Translations under genes and position numbers: made by a program
Assembly: GCF_029892065.1 (NCBI RefSeq)
Contig: NZ_CP120375.1
Coordinates: forward strand, 434,001-498,000
DNA: 64,000 nucleotides
Direction of reading: 5' to 3'
Source: Sinorhizobium garamanticum
GTDB taxonomy: Bacteria > Pseudomonadota > Alphaproteobacteria > Rhizobiales > Rhizobiaceae
Shown here: in pieces, positions 50,772-59,708 of the stretch
Layout: the number at the start of each line of letters is the position of its first letter
Position numbering within the stretch: the stretch's first letter is position 1
Notes under the pieces: generated by a model
What the model was told of the DNA's origin: nothing
What the model saw: only the letters and a program-made list of their open reading frames with translations
Database searches by the model: none

Positions 50772-52205
50772 ATGGTCCGCATCCTTCCCCAGAGCAAATC
50801 GGCGGCGATCAACCCGCTGAAGTCGTCGCAGCCGCTTGGGGCCGCTTTCGCCTTTCTTGGGGTCGATGGTGCGGTACCCCTCTTTCATGGCAGCCAAGGC
50901 TGCACCAGCTTCGCACTGGTGCTTTTCGTACGGCATTTCAAGGAAGCCATCCCCCTGCAAACGACGGCAATGGACGAAGTGGCCACGATCCTCGGCGGGG
51001 CGGACCATCTCGAACAGGCAATCCTCAATCTCAAAACCCGCGCAAAGCCAAAGCTGATCGGTATATGCACGACGGCGCTGGCGGAAACCCGTGGCGAAGA
51101 TTTCGTAGGCGATCTCGCCAAAATCAAGCTGGAGCACGCGGAAGAACTTGCAGGTACCGACGTCGTGCTGACCAAAACGCCGGATTTCGACGGCGCAATC
51201 GAGGAGGGCTGGGCCAAGGCTGTCACCGCGATGATAGAAGCGATCACGCAAACCGGTGAGCGAGCCCGGCAGTCGAGGAAGGTCGCGATCCTGCCAGGTT
51301 GGAATCTCACTGTAGCTGACATCGAGCATTTGCGCGAGATGGTAGAAAGCTTCGGGCTCATGCCGGTGATCCTGCCGGACGTCTCCGGCTCGCTCGACGG
51401 TACGGTGCCCGATGACCGCTGGGTGCCCACTACCTATGGCGGCACCAGCGTCGAGGGAATCCGCGAGCTTGGCACGGCGGCGCAGTGCATCGCGATCGGG
51501 GAACATATGCGCCGTCCTGCGGAGATGCTGCAGACGCTAACCGGAGTGCCTTACGTGCTATTCCAGTCGCTGACCGGTTTGAACGCAGTCGATCGGTTTG
51601 TCTCGCTACTTTCCGCGATTTCCGGTGCGCCCGCGCCAACGAAAGTCCGCCGTCGCCGCGCACAGCTGCAGGACGCCCTGCTGGATGGTCACTTCCATTT
51701 CGGTGGCAAGAAGATCGCGATCGCATCCGAGCCGGACCAGCTCTACCAGCTCGCCACCTTCTTCACCGGCATGGGTGCCGAGATCAGCGCGGTGGTCACG
51801 ACGACCGGTACCTCGAAAATCCTCGAGAAGGTCCCTGCGGAAGCGATTCAGGTGGGCGATCTCGGCGATCTGGAAAGTCTTGGCGCCGGCGCTGATCTTC
51901 TCGTCACACATTCGCACGGCCGGCAAGCGGCAGCGCGTCTAGGCATTCCCATGATGCGTGTCGGTTTCCCTGTGTTCGACCGGCTCGGCAGTCAGCACAA
52001 GCTCACAATCCTTTATCAGGGAACGCGCGACTTGATCTTCGAAGTCGCCAACATCTTCCAGTCCGATCCCCTCGCGCCGTCACCCCGGGCACTTGATCCG
52101 TTTCGTAGCCAGACCGACACCGATAAGAAAAGCCAGCGCCTTGCACCTGGCGATCGCACACAAGCTGCTACCGCTGGCATGCCCGCCGACAAGAATCCCC
52201 TTTGA
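50772..52205 (+). CDS. nifN: FeMo-cofactor assembly protein NifN
   Basis: 477 residues. It follows known NifN throughout: SKSAAINPLKSSQPLGAAFA, the Cys in LFHGSQGCTSFALV, GICTTALAETRGED, GYVLFQSLTGL-like region and LVTHSHGRQAAARLGIPMMRVGFPVFDRLG. NifN pairs with NifE as a scaffold for the cofactor. The ATG has GAGGAAGG upstream. The C-terminal about 30 residues after ALDPF are unlike the family and may come from fusion with a deleted nifX. Without nifE, nifD and nifK here and with a damaged promoter, the gene may be intact but unused. Confidence 0.9.
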   Translation: MVRILPQSKSAAINPLKSSQPLGAAFAFLGVDGAVPLFHGSQGCTSFALVLFVRHFKEAIPLQTTAMDEVATILGGADHLEQAILNLKTRAKPKLIGICTTALAETRGEDFVGDLAKIKLEHAEELAGTDVVLTKTPDFDGAIEEGWAKAVTAMIEAITQTGERARQSRKVAILPGWNLTVADIEHLREMVESFGLMPVILPDVSGSLDGTVPDDRWVPTTYGGTSVEGIRELGTAAQCIAIGEHMRRPAEMLQTLTGVPYVLFQSLTGLNAVDRFVSLLSAISGAPAPTKVRRRRAQLQDALLDGHFHFGGKKIAIASEPDQLYQLATFFTGMGAEISAVVTTTGTSKILEKVPAEAIQVGDLGDLESLGAGADLLVTHSHGRQAAARLGIPMMRVGFPVFDRLGSQHKLTILYQGTRDLIFEVANIFQSDPLAPSPRALDPFRSQTDTDKKSQRLAPGDRTQAATAGMPADKNPL

Positions 52206-52221
52206 CGATGAGGACTGCGAA

Positions 52222-52708
52222 ATGAGAACACCACACAATAACCTCATTATCCCCGCTGTCGACGACAAGGCGGCTCTTGCTACCTCTTTCCTTAAAGGCC
52301 TCATTCAGCTGATCCGCGCTCAGGACTCCTACGGTTTGTGGGAAAGCAATGTGGATGATGAGCTGCTCGCCGAGTTCATTGTCAACAAGGAGTGGCGCCG
52401 TGATGTCTTGATCATTGGCGATCCCGATCAGGAAGTGCTGTGGAGGCTACAAATTTTTTACCGCTGTGTGGGACTTGCGATCCAGGAGCGCTCCGGCCTG
52501 GTGGCATCGCCCATCATAATGATGAGCCCCGAGGGCTTCGGACGTGTGCTTCTCACGACAGGGGGGTTGGTCGTTCTGTCGAAGACCCTGCGCGACGTCC
52601 ACCGATTTGGTTTTGCGACGGTTCGCAAACTCGCCAGGGCAGGGACGAAACTGGTGGATAAATGCGGTCGCAGTAATCGAAGCCTACCCGCATGTAGCGC
52701 TGGCGTGA
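52222..52708 (+). pseudogene. NifX-associated protein (DUF269), frameshifted near the end
   Basis: From the ATG at 52222 (AGGA upstream) the protein reads LIRAQDSYGLWESNVDDELL, VNKEWRRDVLIIGDPD and LSKTLRDVHRFGFATVRKLA, the DUF269 family that accompanies nifX. After TKLVD near 52657 the natural end NAVAVIEAYPHVALA is in another frame and stops at 52708. Most of the domain is intact, so a product with an altered tail is possible. The codons just upstream of 52222 (PTRIPFDDED) look like the end of a lost nifX. Confidence 0.8.
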
Positions 52709-52736
52709 TGACACCGATTTTTCGACGGAGGAGATC

Positions 52737-52916
52737 ATGTCAGACCATGAGAGGCTTCAGAGAAAGCTCCGCAACCTGCAGTCGCGCGCACTGCGAGCCC
52801 ACGCCAAGGCCGTCCCAGTCAACTGGACCGAGAAGCTGCTCGACTATCTGCGGTCGAAGTTGGCGCTGGCACGGGCGGGTGGAAGACGGCCCCTCCCTAC
52901 GCTGTGGCGGCCTTAA
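52737..52916 (+). CDS. short nitrogen-fixation-associated protein (DUF683/CCE_0567-like)
   Basis: 59 residues, with GGAGGAG before the ATG. HERLQRKLRNLQSRALRAHAKA and VPVNWTEKLLDYLRSKLALA resemble the small helical protein normally encoded after the DUF269 gene, but about ten residues between the two helices seem to be missing and the C-terminus is short. Its position directly after DUF269 supports the call. It may be a degenerate copy. Confidence 0.5.
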   Translation: MSDHERLQRKLRNLQSRALRAHAKAVPVNWTEKLLDYLRSKLALARAGGRRPLPTLWRP

Positions 52917-53208
52917 GATGAAGCTCGATGCTCACCGGGCTCCGCGAGAGTACCTCGGACCTATCGAGCTTCAACCCGCTACTCGCCCGGTTGAGAAAAC
53001 ACGGTCAAGTCTTCAGCGGGGCTGAGCTGATCGGCGCGGCGGAACAACATCCATGTCCGACCACGCACCGTGGACGTTCGGATCAGCCGGCTCAGAAAGA
53101 AGGATGAAAACGGCCTCGTCCTACAGCGCATCTCCTCGTGCTGAGGGCAAGTCTTGCGGGCTTAAAACGCGCTTACAGATGCGACGTTACATAGAAAGAA
53201 GCGGTCAG

Positions 53209-54096
53209 ATGGCTTTTAAAACTGTGCTCAGTGTGACGGAAACTTACCACTCCGATCAGGACGTTATTACAGCTGCCACGTTGTGTGCCGAGATTGGAGC
53301 GCGTCTTTCTGTACTGATCATCGGATTTGCCACGCGTCCGGCGTTCGGCGGTGGCACCAGCGTAACTGCCCCCCAGCGGACTGAAGTACACGCAGTGGAC
53401 ACGGTCAGGTTGGAAAAACACTGCCGCGAAATCGAGGCAATTTCGCAGGACATGGTTAGACTGGAGAGGCGCTCCGAGGAACTCGAGACACTGCTGGGAG
53501 CGATGGGGCTTTCCTGTGACGTCGACAGCGCTTATTGCGACCTGGCCAGCGTCGATGAGGTTGTGCGAAAGCGGGCGCTCTGCGCGGACCTAACAATCAT
53601 CGGCCCCTCACTTCTTGACGACAATATTCTCGGACCCCTTGTTATCAACGGCAGCCTGTTCAAATCGGGAAAGCCAGTGCTTGTTGTGCCGAAGGGCGCC
53701 GGTGCAACTCTGTCGCCACGGCGCGTGCTGGTCGGCTGGGATTCGCAAGTCGAGGCGTCCCGAGCGGTTAGGGAAGCGCTGGACCTTCTGTCCGGCGCAA
53801 AGGAAGTTCGTGTCACACTAGTCGATCCCGAGACGACCCACAACGGAAACGGCGCCGAGCCGGGCGCCGACATCGGTGATTATCTCGCTTTACACGGTGT
53901 TCAGGTGGTGGTCGACCGGCTGCAGAGCGGCGGCCAATCGGTCGCCTCAGTGCTCACTCGGTACGCAATCGACGCGTCCGCCGACATGATTGTCATGGGC
54001 GCTTATAGCCACCGCCGGCTGCATGAGCGGCTCTTCGGGGGCGTCAGGAGATGGATACTTGAGAAGCCGCCTATGCCGCTGTTTTTGGCTCGCTGA
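53209..54096 (+). CDS. universal stress protein (UspA family)
   Basis: 295 residues from the preferred start MAFKTVLSV; the open frame begins 52 codons earlier without protein-like sequence. Two Usp-like halves: an N-terminal degenerate one (about 1-150) and a C-terminal one with SPRRVLVGWDSQVEASRAVREAL and IVMGAYSHRRLHERLFGGVRRWIL, which holds the ATP-binding G-2x-G-9x-G-like loop. Rhizobial genes of this type often lie beside nif or fix genes and respond to low oxygen. It follows the nif remnant on the same strand. Confidence 0.85.
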   Translation: MAFKTVLSVTETYHSDQDVITAATLCAEIGARLSVLIIGFATRPAFGGGTSVTAPQRTEVHAVDTVRLEKHCREIEAISQDMVRLERRSEELETLLGAMGLSCDVDSAYCDLASVDEVVRKRALCADLTIIGPSLLDDNILGPLVINGSLFKSGKPVLVVPKGAGATLSPRRVLVGWDSQVEASRAVREALDLLSGAKEVRVTLVDPETTHNGNGAEPGADIGDYLALHGVQVVVDRLQSGGQSVASVLTRYAIDASADMIVMGAYSHRRLHERLFGGVRRWILEKPPMPLFLAR

Positions 54097-54427
54097 CTGA
54101 TGCTCGCGTTTCCGCTGCTGTTCGAAGCCGACGCCGTCGACAACGGCGAGGATCTGAACGCGGATCATCGTTCCACGGAACTTGCGGGAAGACAGCAGTG
54201 TCCAGGAGTTGAATGACGCCGTTGCTATCGACCTCGCGGTGGAGCGCGAGGAGACGCAGAATTAGGGCAAGGCGCTCTACCGCAAGGAACCGACCAAGCG
54301 ACGGTCTGCCAAGGCGCGCTTCGTGCCCTTGGCAATCGTGCTCCAACGATGACCGGCCACCGGTCAGAAGCGACATCGCGATAACGTTCGCGAAAGCTGA
54401 TGATCGGCGCGTGAGCGTTGATCGCCG
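54097..54427. other. no recognisable gene
   Basis: About 330 bases between the stress protein and the transposon ATPase remnant. Probably further decayed transposon sequence; no motif is clear. Confidence 0.4.
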
Positions 54428-54890
54428 TCATAGAAGGCTTTCGCGCAGAGCCGCGTTGCGCCGGCGCGAGATCGGCACGTGGCGCAGGTCGTCGACACCG
54501 GCCGTGGTAATGCGTTCGGTCCCGGATCGGATGGCCGCGACGGCGGCCTTGGTGACGGTGATGATCTCACCGATTAAGCCTTCCGAGAGGCTGAATATCC
54601 GGCGCGCCATCGGTTCATTCGACAGGTCCGAGATTCGGGCGGGACTGCATAGTACTCGGCATGCCGGCTGATTCAGAGACGACAGGAATTCGTCGGTGTG
54701 CGGAGCCAGCGTTACCGGCGATTGCCGCGAGGATGTTTCCGCGTCATGCGAGGCGGCCTCGGCATCAAACTCCGGCTCCCATTTCTCGATGGCTTCGTTG
54801 GTAATCTGCTCGCGTCCGCTTTCGATGGCCTCAATGGCGAGGGTGTTGATCGTGTGGAAGATGTTGGCAAGTCGTCCTTGGGCTTAGATT
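54428..54890 (-). mobile_element. TniB/TnsC-type transposon ATPase, C-terminal remnant
   Basis: On the minus strand, NEPMARRIFSLSEGLIGEI followed by AVAAIRSGTERITTAGV is the C-terminal part of TniB-like transposition ATPases. Upstream pieces (about 54680-54890) resemble the middle of TnsC-type proteins but frames are broken. The Walker motifs are not found. Confidence 0.6.
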
Positions 54891-54954
54891 AAGTTCCAAG
54901 CAGAGCTGGAGAAGGCTCTGCAGGACTACAAACGTAACGCTATATCGGTTTAGC

Positions 54955-54985
54955 AGACCAAGCTTCGATGCTAGCCTTATAGGTC
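54955..54985 (+). promoter_or_regulatory. possible degenerate tts box before the effector gene
   Basis: CCAAGCTTCGATGCTAGCC resembles the CAGCTT-TCG-AAGCTAGCC core of TtsI-bound tts boxes but has internal mismatches and lies only about 30 bases before the start codon. TtsI control fits the effector product, but the match alone is weak. Confidence 0.35.
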
Positions 54986-55011
54986 AGTTGACATGACTTC
55001 GGAGTCGGCCA

Positions 55012-58000
55012 GTGGATCGCGATATCAAACGGACACCTACAGCTGAACGTTCATCCCATGACGGCGGGGAGCTCGAGCGTCGGGGCCAGACGATCTCTGG
55101 GCTGGATCACGATTCGCGGATCGAATTCGCCAAAAGTTTGTTTCCGGCCGACCGCAAGCTCATCTCCGCGTTGCAACGGGTTCGCGATGCGGAGGCCGTT
55201 TCCGCGGGCGGCCCTCAGGAGCGCGGGCGCCGGGCTGCCCCGTCCCCCAGGTCAGACGCCATTCCCGAGGCGTTCCGGCCGCTGTTCGATGATCGTGCCG
55301 ACGAGCCGCCAACCAAACCGGAGGAGCTTCTGCGACTGGAGCAGGGGTTCCGCGAGGTGCTTCAGGAGCGGCAGGACGATCGACCCGCCTCGTCTTTTTT
55401 CAGCGACCCAGGGATGCCCGCTGGACCGGACGACCTCAACAGCATCGTGGCGGACGCTTTCGCAGCGGCCGGCTCCGGGCACGCCGCAGTTCAGGCCGCC
55501 GCCCCGCCAGTGTTAGCTGCCAGCGAACAGCAGATCCGGCCCTCGCCGGATGCGCTTGACGTGGCCGAGGCGCGCCGAGCCGATCCGGCTCCTGTCGCGA
55601 GTGGCGCCCATGATGCCCGCTATCCCCATCTGTCCGGCGAACACCGGGGCCTTATTGATCAGGCGATCACTTACGTTGCGGCCCAGCGAGACCATAGCGA
55701 GCTCACGGTCCGTAAAAACAAGAATGCACTTCGCCGATTGGCAAATGATCTCGGCGCTCGTGGCCAAGCGATTGATCTAAAAAATCACCGATCCCTGGTC
55801 GATCACGTCAATGCTTCCTTTCCGAAAAACGCTGGCATGAAGAGGGCGTTGAACGTCCTTCGTGCGTATCATGAGCGCACGGGCTATTCAGCCCTCTATC
55901 CCCATCTGTCCGGCGAACACCGGGGCCTTATTGATCAGGCGATCACTCGCGTTGCGGCTCAGAAACACTATAAGGCCAACACGGTCGGGGCATTCACGAA
56001 TGCACTTTACCGATTGGCGAATGATCTCGGCGCTCGTGGCCAAGCGATTGATCTAAAAAATCACCAATCCCTGGCCGATCACGTCAATGCTTTGTTTCCG
56101 AAAAACAGGGATATGAAGAAGGCGTTGGACGTCCTCCGTGCGTATCATGAGCGCCCGGGCTATTCAGCCCGCTATCCCCATCTGTCCGGCGAACACCGGG
56201 GCCTTATTGATCAGGCGATCACTCACGTTGCGGCTCAGAAACACTATAGCGAGAACACGGTCGGGGCATACACGAATGCACTTCGCCGATTGGTGAATGA
56301 TCTCGGCGCTCGTGGCCAAGCGATTGATCTAACAAATCACCAATCCCTGGTCGATCACGTCAATGCTTTCTTTCCGAAAAACGATACCATGAAGTTGGCG
56401 TTGGACGTCCTCCGTGTGTATCATGAGGCGGGCAAATTAAGGGCACCAGAACCCGCCTCGCCAGCGACCGCCAGGCTGTCAGACACCTATCGCGGTGTTC
56501 CGTTGGTCGATCTGACCACCTCCTCCGATGCTCAGATCGGAGCTTTTCCGTCAGGCTCGTCCAACCTCCCCGAGGGGGCGGTGCTCGGCGCCGCCGAACT
56601 GCTGAGCGACGCCCATATCCACAGGGATTACCGGTTGCTGGAGCAGGACCTGCAGGAGGCCCGTCCAGCGCTCGCCGCCCGAACGCGGCTGGTGGATGCG
56701 ATGGTCGCCCATCAACTGCGCCGTCACGACGTGGACGTGCAAGCTAGGTTGCTGTCCATCTATCATCAAAACGACGCCCCAGCCGACTTCGTGTTCCTGC
56801 CAGTGAACAGTGCCGATCCTATGGATCCGGCGCCGGATCCTCAACGCATCAACCATTGGTCGCTGCTGCTCGTTGATCGCCGCGACCCGGAAAGAGCGGT
56901 CGCCTATCACTACGATTCCATCCAGCACAATGGACAGGGATCCAACGACGCGCTTGCACGAGAGCTCGCAACAAGACTGGACGCGACCACCCTGGTGACA
57001 CCCGCCATGGCCCAGCAGAACAACGGTGTTGATTGCGGCGTCTTCGTGGTGGACGGCACGCGCGAGCTGGTTTATCGATTGGCGACCGAAGAGCGGCCAG
57101 ACCAGCAACGGCCGCTGCACCTCAACTACCTCGTCGCCGATCGGCAGGCGCTGCAAAACCGACTGAGAGAGGAGCGCTTGCCGCACGAGCTTGCCGCAAT
57201 CCCCGTAGAAGCTTTTGGAGCAGCTGGGTCGCAGGTGCAATACGCCGTCTTGCAAGAGCAGCAAGCCCGACAAGTCGCGCCAGCGCCGTTTGAACGGCAC
57301 TTGGGCAAGACGCGCGAGACCCAAGACGAGCTGACGAGTACTGCCCGCTATCCCCATCTGTCCGGCGAACACCGGGGCCTTATTGATCAGGCGATCACTT
57401 ACGTTGCGGCTCAGCGAGGCTATAGCGCGCTCACGGCCCAGAAATACATTTATGCACTTCGCCGATTGGCGAATGATCTCGGCGCTCATGGCCAAGCGAT
57501 TGATCTAACAAATCACCAATCCCTGGTCGATCACGTCAAGGCTTTCTTTCCGAAAGACGATGGCAGCATGAAGCAGGCGTTGAACGTCCTCCGTGCGTAT
57601 CATGAGCGCCCGGGCTATTCAGCTACTGCCGGGCGGCCAGCGCCCTATTCAGCCCCCTATCCCCATCTGTCCGGCGAACACCGGGGCCTTATTGATCAGG
57701 CGATCACTCACGTTGCGGCCCAGCGAGACTATAGCGCGAGCACGGTCGGTACATACAGGAGTGCACTTTGCCGATTGGTGAATGATCTCGGCGCTCGTGG
57801 CCAAGCGATTGATCTAAAGAATCACCGATCCCTGGTCGATCACGTCAATGCTTTCTTTCCGAAAAACGATAGCATGAAGTGGGCGTTGGACGTCCTCCGT
57901 GTGTATCATGAGGCGGGCAAATTAAGGGCACCAGAACCCGCCTCGCCAGCGACCGCCAGGCTGTCAGACACCTATCGCGGTGTTCCGTTGGTCGATCTGA

Positions 58001-59058
58001 CCACCTCCTCCGATGCTCAGATCGGAGCTTTTCCGTCAGGCTCGTCCAACCTCCCCGAGGGGGCGGTGCTCGGCGCCGCCGAACTGCTGAGCGACGCCCA
58101 TATCCACAGGGATTACCGGTTGCTGGAGCAGGACCTGCAGGAGGCCCATCCAGCGCTCGCCACCCGAACGCGGCTGGTGGATGCGATGGTCGCCCATCAA
58201 CTGCGCCGTCACGACGTGGACGTGCAAGCTAGGTTGCTGTCCATCTATCATCAAAACGACGCCCCAGCCGACTTCGTGTTCCTGCCAGTGAACAGTGCCG
58301 ATCCTATGGATCCGGCGCCGGATCCTCAACGCATCAACCATTGGTCGCTGCTGCTCGTTGATCGCCGCGACCCGGAAAGAGCGGTCGCCTATCACTACGA
58401 TTCCATCCAGCACAATGGACAGGGATCCAACGACGCGCTTGCACGGGAGCTCGCAACAAGACTGGACGCGACCACCCTGGTGACACCCGCCATGGCCCAG
58501 CAGAACAACGGTGTTGATTGCGGCGTCTTCGTGGTGGACGGCACGCGCGAGCTGGTTTATCGATTGGCGACCGAAGAGCGGCCAGACCAGCAGCGGCCGC
58601 TGCACCTCAACTACCTCGTCGCCGATCGGCAGGCGCTGCAAAACCGACTGAGAGAGGAGCGCTTGCCGCACGAGCTTGCCGCAATCCCCGCGGAAGCTTT
58701 TGGAGCAGCTGGGTCGCAGGTGCAATACGCCGTCTTGCAAGAGCAGCAAGCCCGACAAGTCGCGCCAGCGCCGTTTGAACGGCACTTGGGCAAGACGCGC
58801 GAGGCCCAGGACGAGCTGACGAGTACACTTGACAGGAGCCACCTCGTGAACAGCGGTGATGTCATCATCAACAATGAACATTACACAGCGCTGTTGAGAC
58901 CGGCGAAGAGGCAGAGGACTGATAATCCGCAAAGCCTCGCCATGGGGCGGCAGCAGCTGAGCGAAGCAACCACGACGTCCATCAGCCAACCCTCCGATCA
59001 AGCCCGAGCGGACCTAATCGCTTCCTTCAGAAGCAGAGAGCGCTCCGCGGGACGTTGA
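55012..59058 (+). CDS. type III effector with five repeats and two SUMO-protease (C48/Ulp1) domains
   Basis: 1,348 residues from a GTG start (GGAG 8 bases upstream). Layout: N-terminal disordered region (1-200, probable secretion signal); three 92-residue repeats (from about 204, each with YPHLSGEHRGLIDQAIT and LANDLGARGQAIDLKNH); a C48 protease domain with His615, Asp635 and Cys675 (NHWSLLLVDRR, YHYDSIQ, NNGVDCGVFV); two more repeats (from about 780); a second, nearly identical C48 domain with His1110, Asp1130 and Cys1170; and a tail with PAKRQR near 1297, a likely nuclear localisation signal. The repeats resemble core-binding helices of integrases. Related to NopD/Bel2-5-type rhizobial effectors and XopD; it would remove SUMO from plant proteins in the nucleus. 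Both catalytic triads are intact. Confidence 0.88.
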   Translation: MDRDIKRTPTAERSSHDGGELERRGQTISGLDHDSRIEFAKSLFPADRKLISALQRVRDAEAVSAGGPQERGRRAAPSPRSDAIPEAFRPLFDDRADEPPTKPEELLRLEQGFREVLQERQDDRPASSFFSDPGMPAGPDDLNSIVADAFAAAGSGHAAVQAAAPPVLAASEQQIRPSPDALDVAEARRADPAPVASGAHDARYPHLSGEHRGLIDQAITYVAAQRDHSELTVRKNKNALRRLANDLGARGQAIDLKNHRSLVDHVNASFPKNAGMKRALNVLRAYHERTGYSALYPHLSGEHRGLIDQAITRVAAQKHYKANTVGAFTNALYRLANDLGARGQAIDLKNHQSLADHVNALFPKNRDMKKALDVLRAYHERPGYSARYPHLSGEHRGLIDQAITHVAAQKHYSENTVGAYTNALRRLVNDLGARGQAIDLTNHQSLVDHVNAFFPKNDTMKLALDVLRVYHEAGKLRAPEPASPATARLSDTYRGVPLVDLTTSSDAQIGAFPSGSSNLPEGAVLGAAELLSDAHIHRDYRLLEQDLQEARPALAARTRLVDAMVAHQLRRHDVDVQARLLSIYHQNDAPADFVFLPVNSADPMDPAPDPQRINHWSLLLVDRRDPERAVAYHYDSIQHNGQGSNDALARELATRLDATTLVTPAMAQQNNGVDCGVFVVDGTRELVYRLATEERPDQQRPLHLNYLVADRQALQNRLREERLPHELAAIPVEAFGAAGSQVQYAVLQEQQARQVAPAPFERHLGKTRETQDELTSTARYPHLSGEHRGLIDQAITYVAAQRGYSALTAQKYIYALRRLANDLGAHGQAIDLTNHQSLVDHVKAFFPKDDGSMKQALNVLRAYHERPGYSATAGRPAPYSAPYPHLSGEHRGLIDQAITHVAAQRDYSASTVGTYRSALCRLVNDLGARGQAIDLKNHRSLVDHVNAFFPKNDSMKWALDVLRVYHEAGKLRAPEPASPATARLSDTYRGVPLVDLTTSSDAQIGAFPSGSSNLPEGAVLGAAELLSDAHIHRDYRLLEQDLQEAHPALATRTRLVDAMVAHQLRRHDVDVQARLLSIYHQNDAPADFVFLPVNSADPMDPAPDPQRINHWSLLLVDRRDPERAVAYHYDSIQHNGQGSNDALARELATRLDATTLVTPAMAQQNNGVDCGVFVVDGTRELVYRLATEERPDQQRPLHLNYLVADRQALQNRLREERLPHELAAIPAEAFGAAGSQVQYAVLQEQQARQVAPAPFERHLGKTREAQDELTSTLDRSHLVNSGDVIINNEHYTALLRPAKRQRTDNPQSLAMGRQQLSEATTTSISQPSDQARADLIASFRSRERSAGR
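55621..56430 (+). repeat. three 92-residue coding repeats (R1-R3)
   Basis: TATCCCCATCTGTCCGGCGA starts each unit at 55621, 55897 and 56173, a period of 276 bases. Units are about 85-90 percent alike by eye. Differences cluster in the codons after GCGGC(C/T)CAG, in the middle of each unit. Confidence 0.92.
56400..57342 (+). repeat. protease-domain duplication, copy 1
   Basis: This block of about 940 bases recurs at 57885-58827 with a constant offset of 1,485 bases (495 codons). Only a handful of differences were seen by eye (for example GCCCGT/GCCCAT near 56660 and GTAGAA/GCGGAA near 57205). Confidence 0.92.
57349..57915 (+). repeat. two further coding repeats (R4-R5)
   Basis: Units start at 57349 and 57658. 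The spacing of 309 bases is longer than in the first array because of an 11-residue insertion (TAGRPAPYSAP) between them. Confidence 0.88.
57885..58827 (+). repeat. protease-domain duplication, copy 2
   Basis: Second copy of the block at 56400-57342. Identity ends at the codons for DELTST, after which copy 1 enters R4 and copy 2 enters the unique C-terminal tail. Confidence 0.92.
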
Positions 59059-59327
59059 GTGCCATGGCTGGGGTCAAGCAGAACAGCTCTTTTGACGACA
59101 GAGGCGCTGATGCCCGGCATCGTCGCCCGCGATTCGTTCAGCTTTCTATGGATGCAGGATCCTTCATCTCGATCTGGATCAATACCGATCATGATCATGA
59201 GGCAACTTTTGGGACCTATATTGCAGTGCAACATCAATGATCCTGTCAGGCCGACATATCGATGGCTGCAGGCTCTCTCTCAGAAACAAGCGCGCGCTCC
59301 TGGCGCATTATTGATAGGAGTCAGTTC
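59059..59327. other. spacer after the effector gene, no gene seen
   Basis: About 270 bases. Short frames on both strands have no known domain. No strong terminator hairpin was found. Confidence 0.4.
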
Positions 59328-59567
59328 ATGACAAATCCTATGAGCAAGCTGGACGTTGCCACGTGCAGAGACCGCGTCGATATAGGTTTCGCTGTCAAGC
59401 AATGTCGCGAGGCAAGGGGATACAGCGTCGAGGACCTCTCCTTGACCTGCGGTCTCACTGGCGCCGAAATTACCAGGATTGAACTGGGCGCAGATTTCGA
59501 CCCCGCCAGGCTCAGGCGCATTGCCTCTGCACTCCAACTGCCAAACTCGACGTTCCGCCTGACTTAG
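59328..59567 (+). CDS. small XRE-type helix-turn-helix protein
   Basis: 79 residues with TAGGAG before the ATG. One HTH of the Cro/C1 kind: DIGFAVKQCREARGYSVEDLSLTCGLTGAEITRIELG, followed by a short helix. It is a DNA-binding regulator without an effector domain. It differs from the XRE protein at 46867. It stands alone, convergent with the SyrB-associated paralogue. Target unknown. Confidence 0.75.
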   Translation: MTNPMSKLDVATCRDRVDIGFAVKQCREARGYSVEDLSLTCGLTGAEITRIELGADFDPARLRRIASALQLPNSTFRLT

Positions 59568-59708
59568 AAATATCGGGTTATCAGACCCGACCCCTAGTGC
59601 AACGCGCGAAAACCCGCCAGGTGACATCGAGACAGTGCAGCCCGGGGCTATCCGCGGAACTCGCTGCTCAGCGAGTTTCTTTGCATCGACGCCCGTGGTC
59701 CGACCTCG

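Noticed and set aside
55621..57915. Repeat array as a CRISPR.
   Set aside because: The units are 276 bases long, in frame and protein-coding; there are no short direct repeats with unique spacers and no cas genes.
56551..59001. Two long minus-strand frames inside the effector gene.
   Set aside because: They are mirror shadows of the duplicated protease domain and share its duplication; no domain or start signal.
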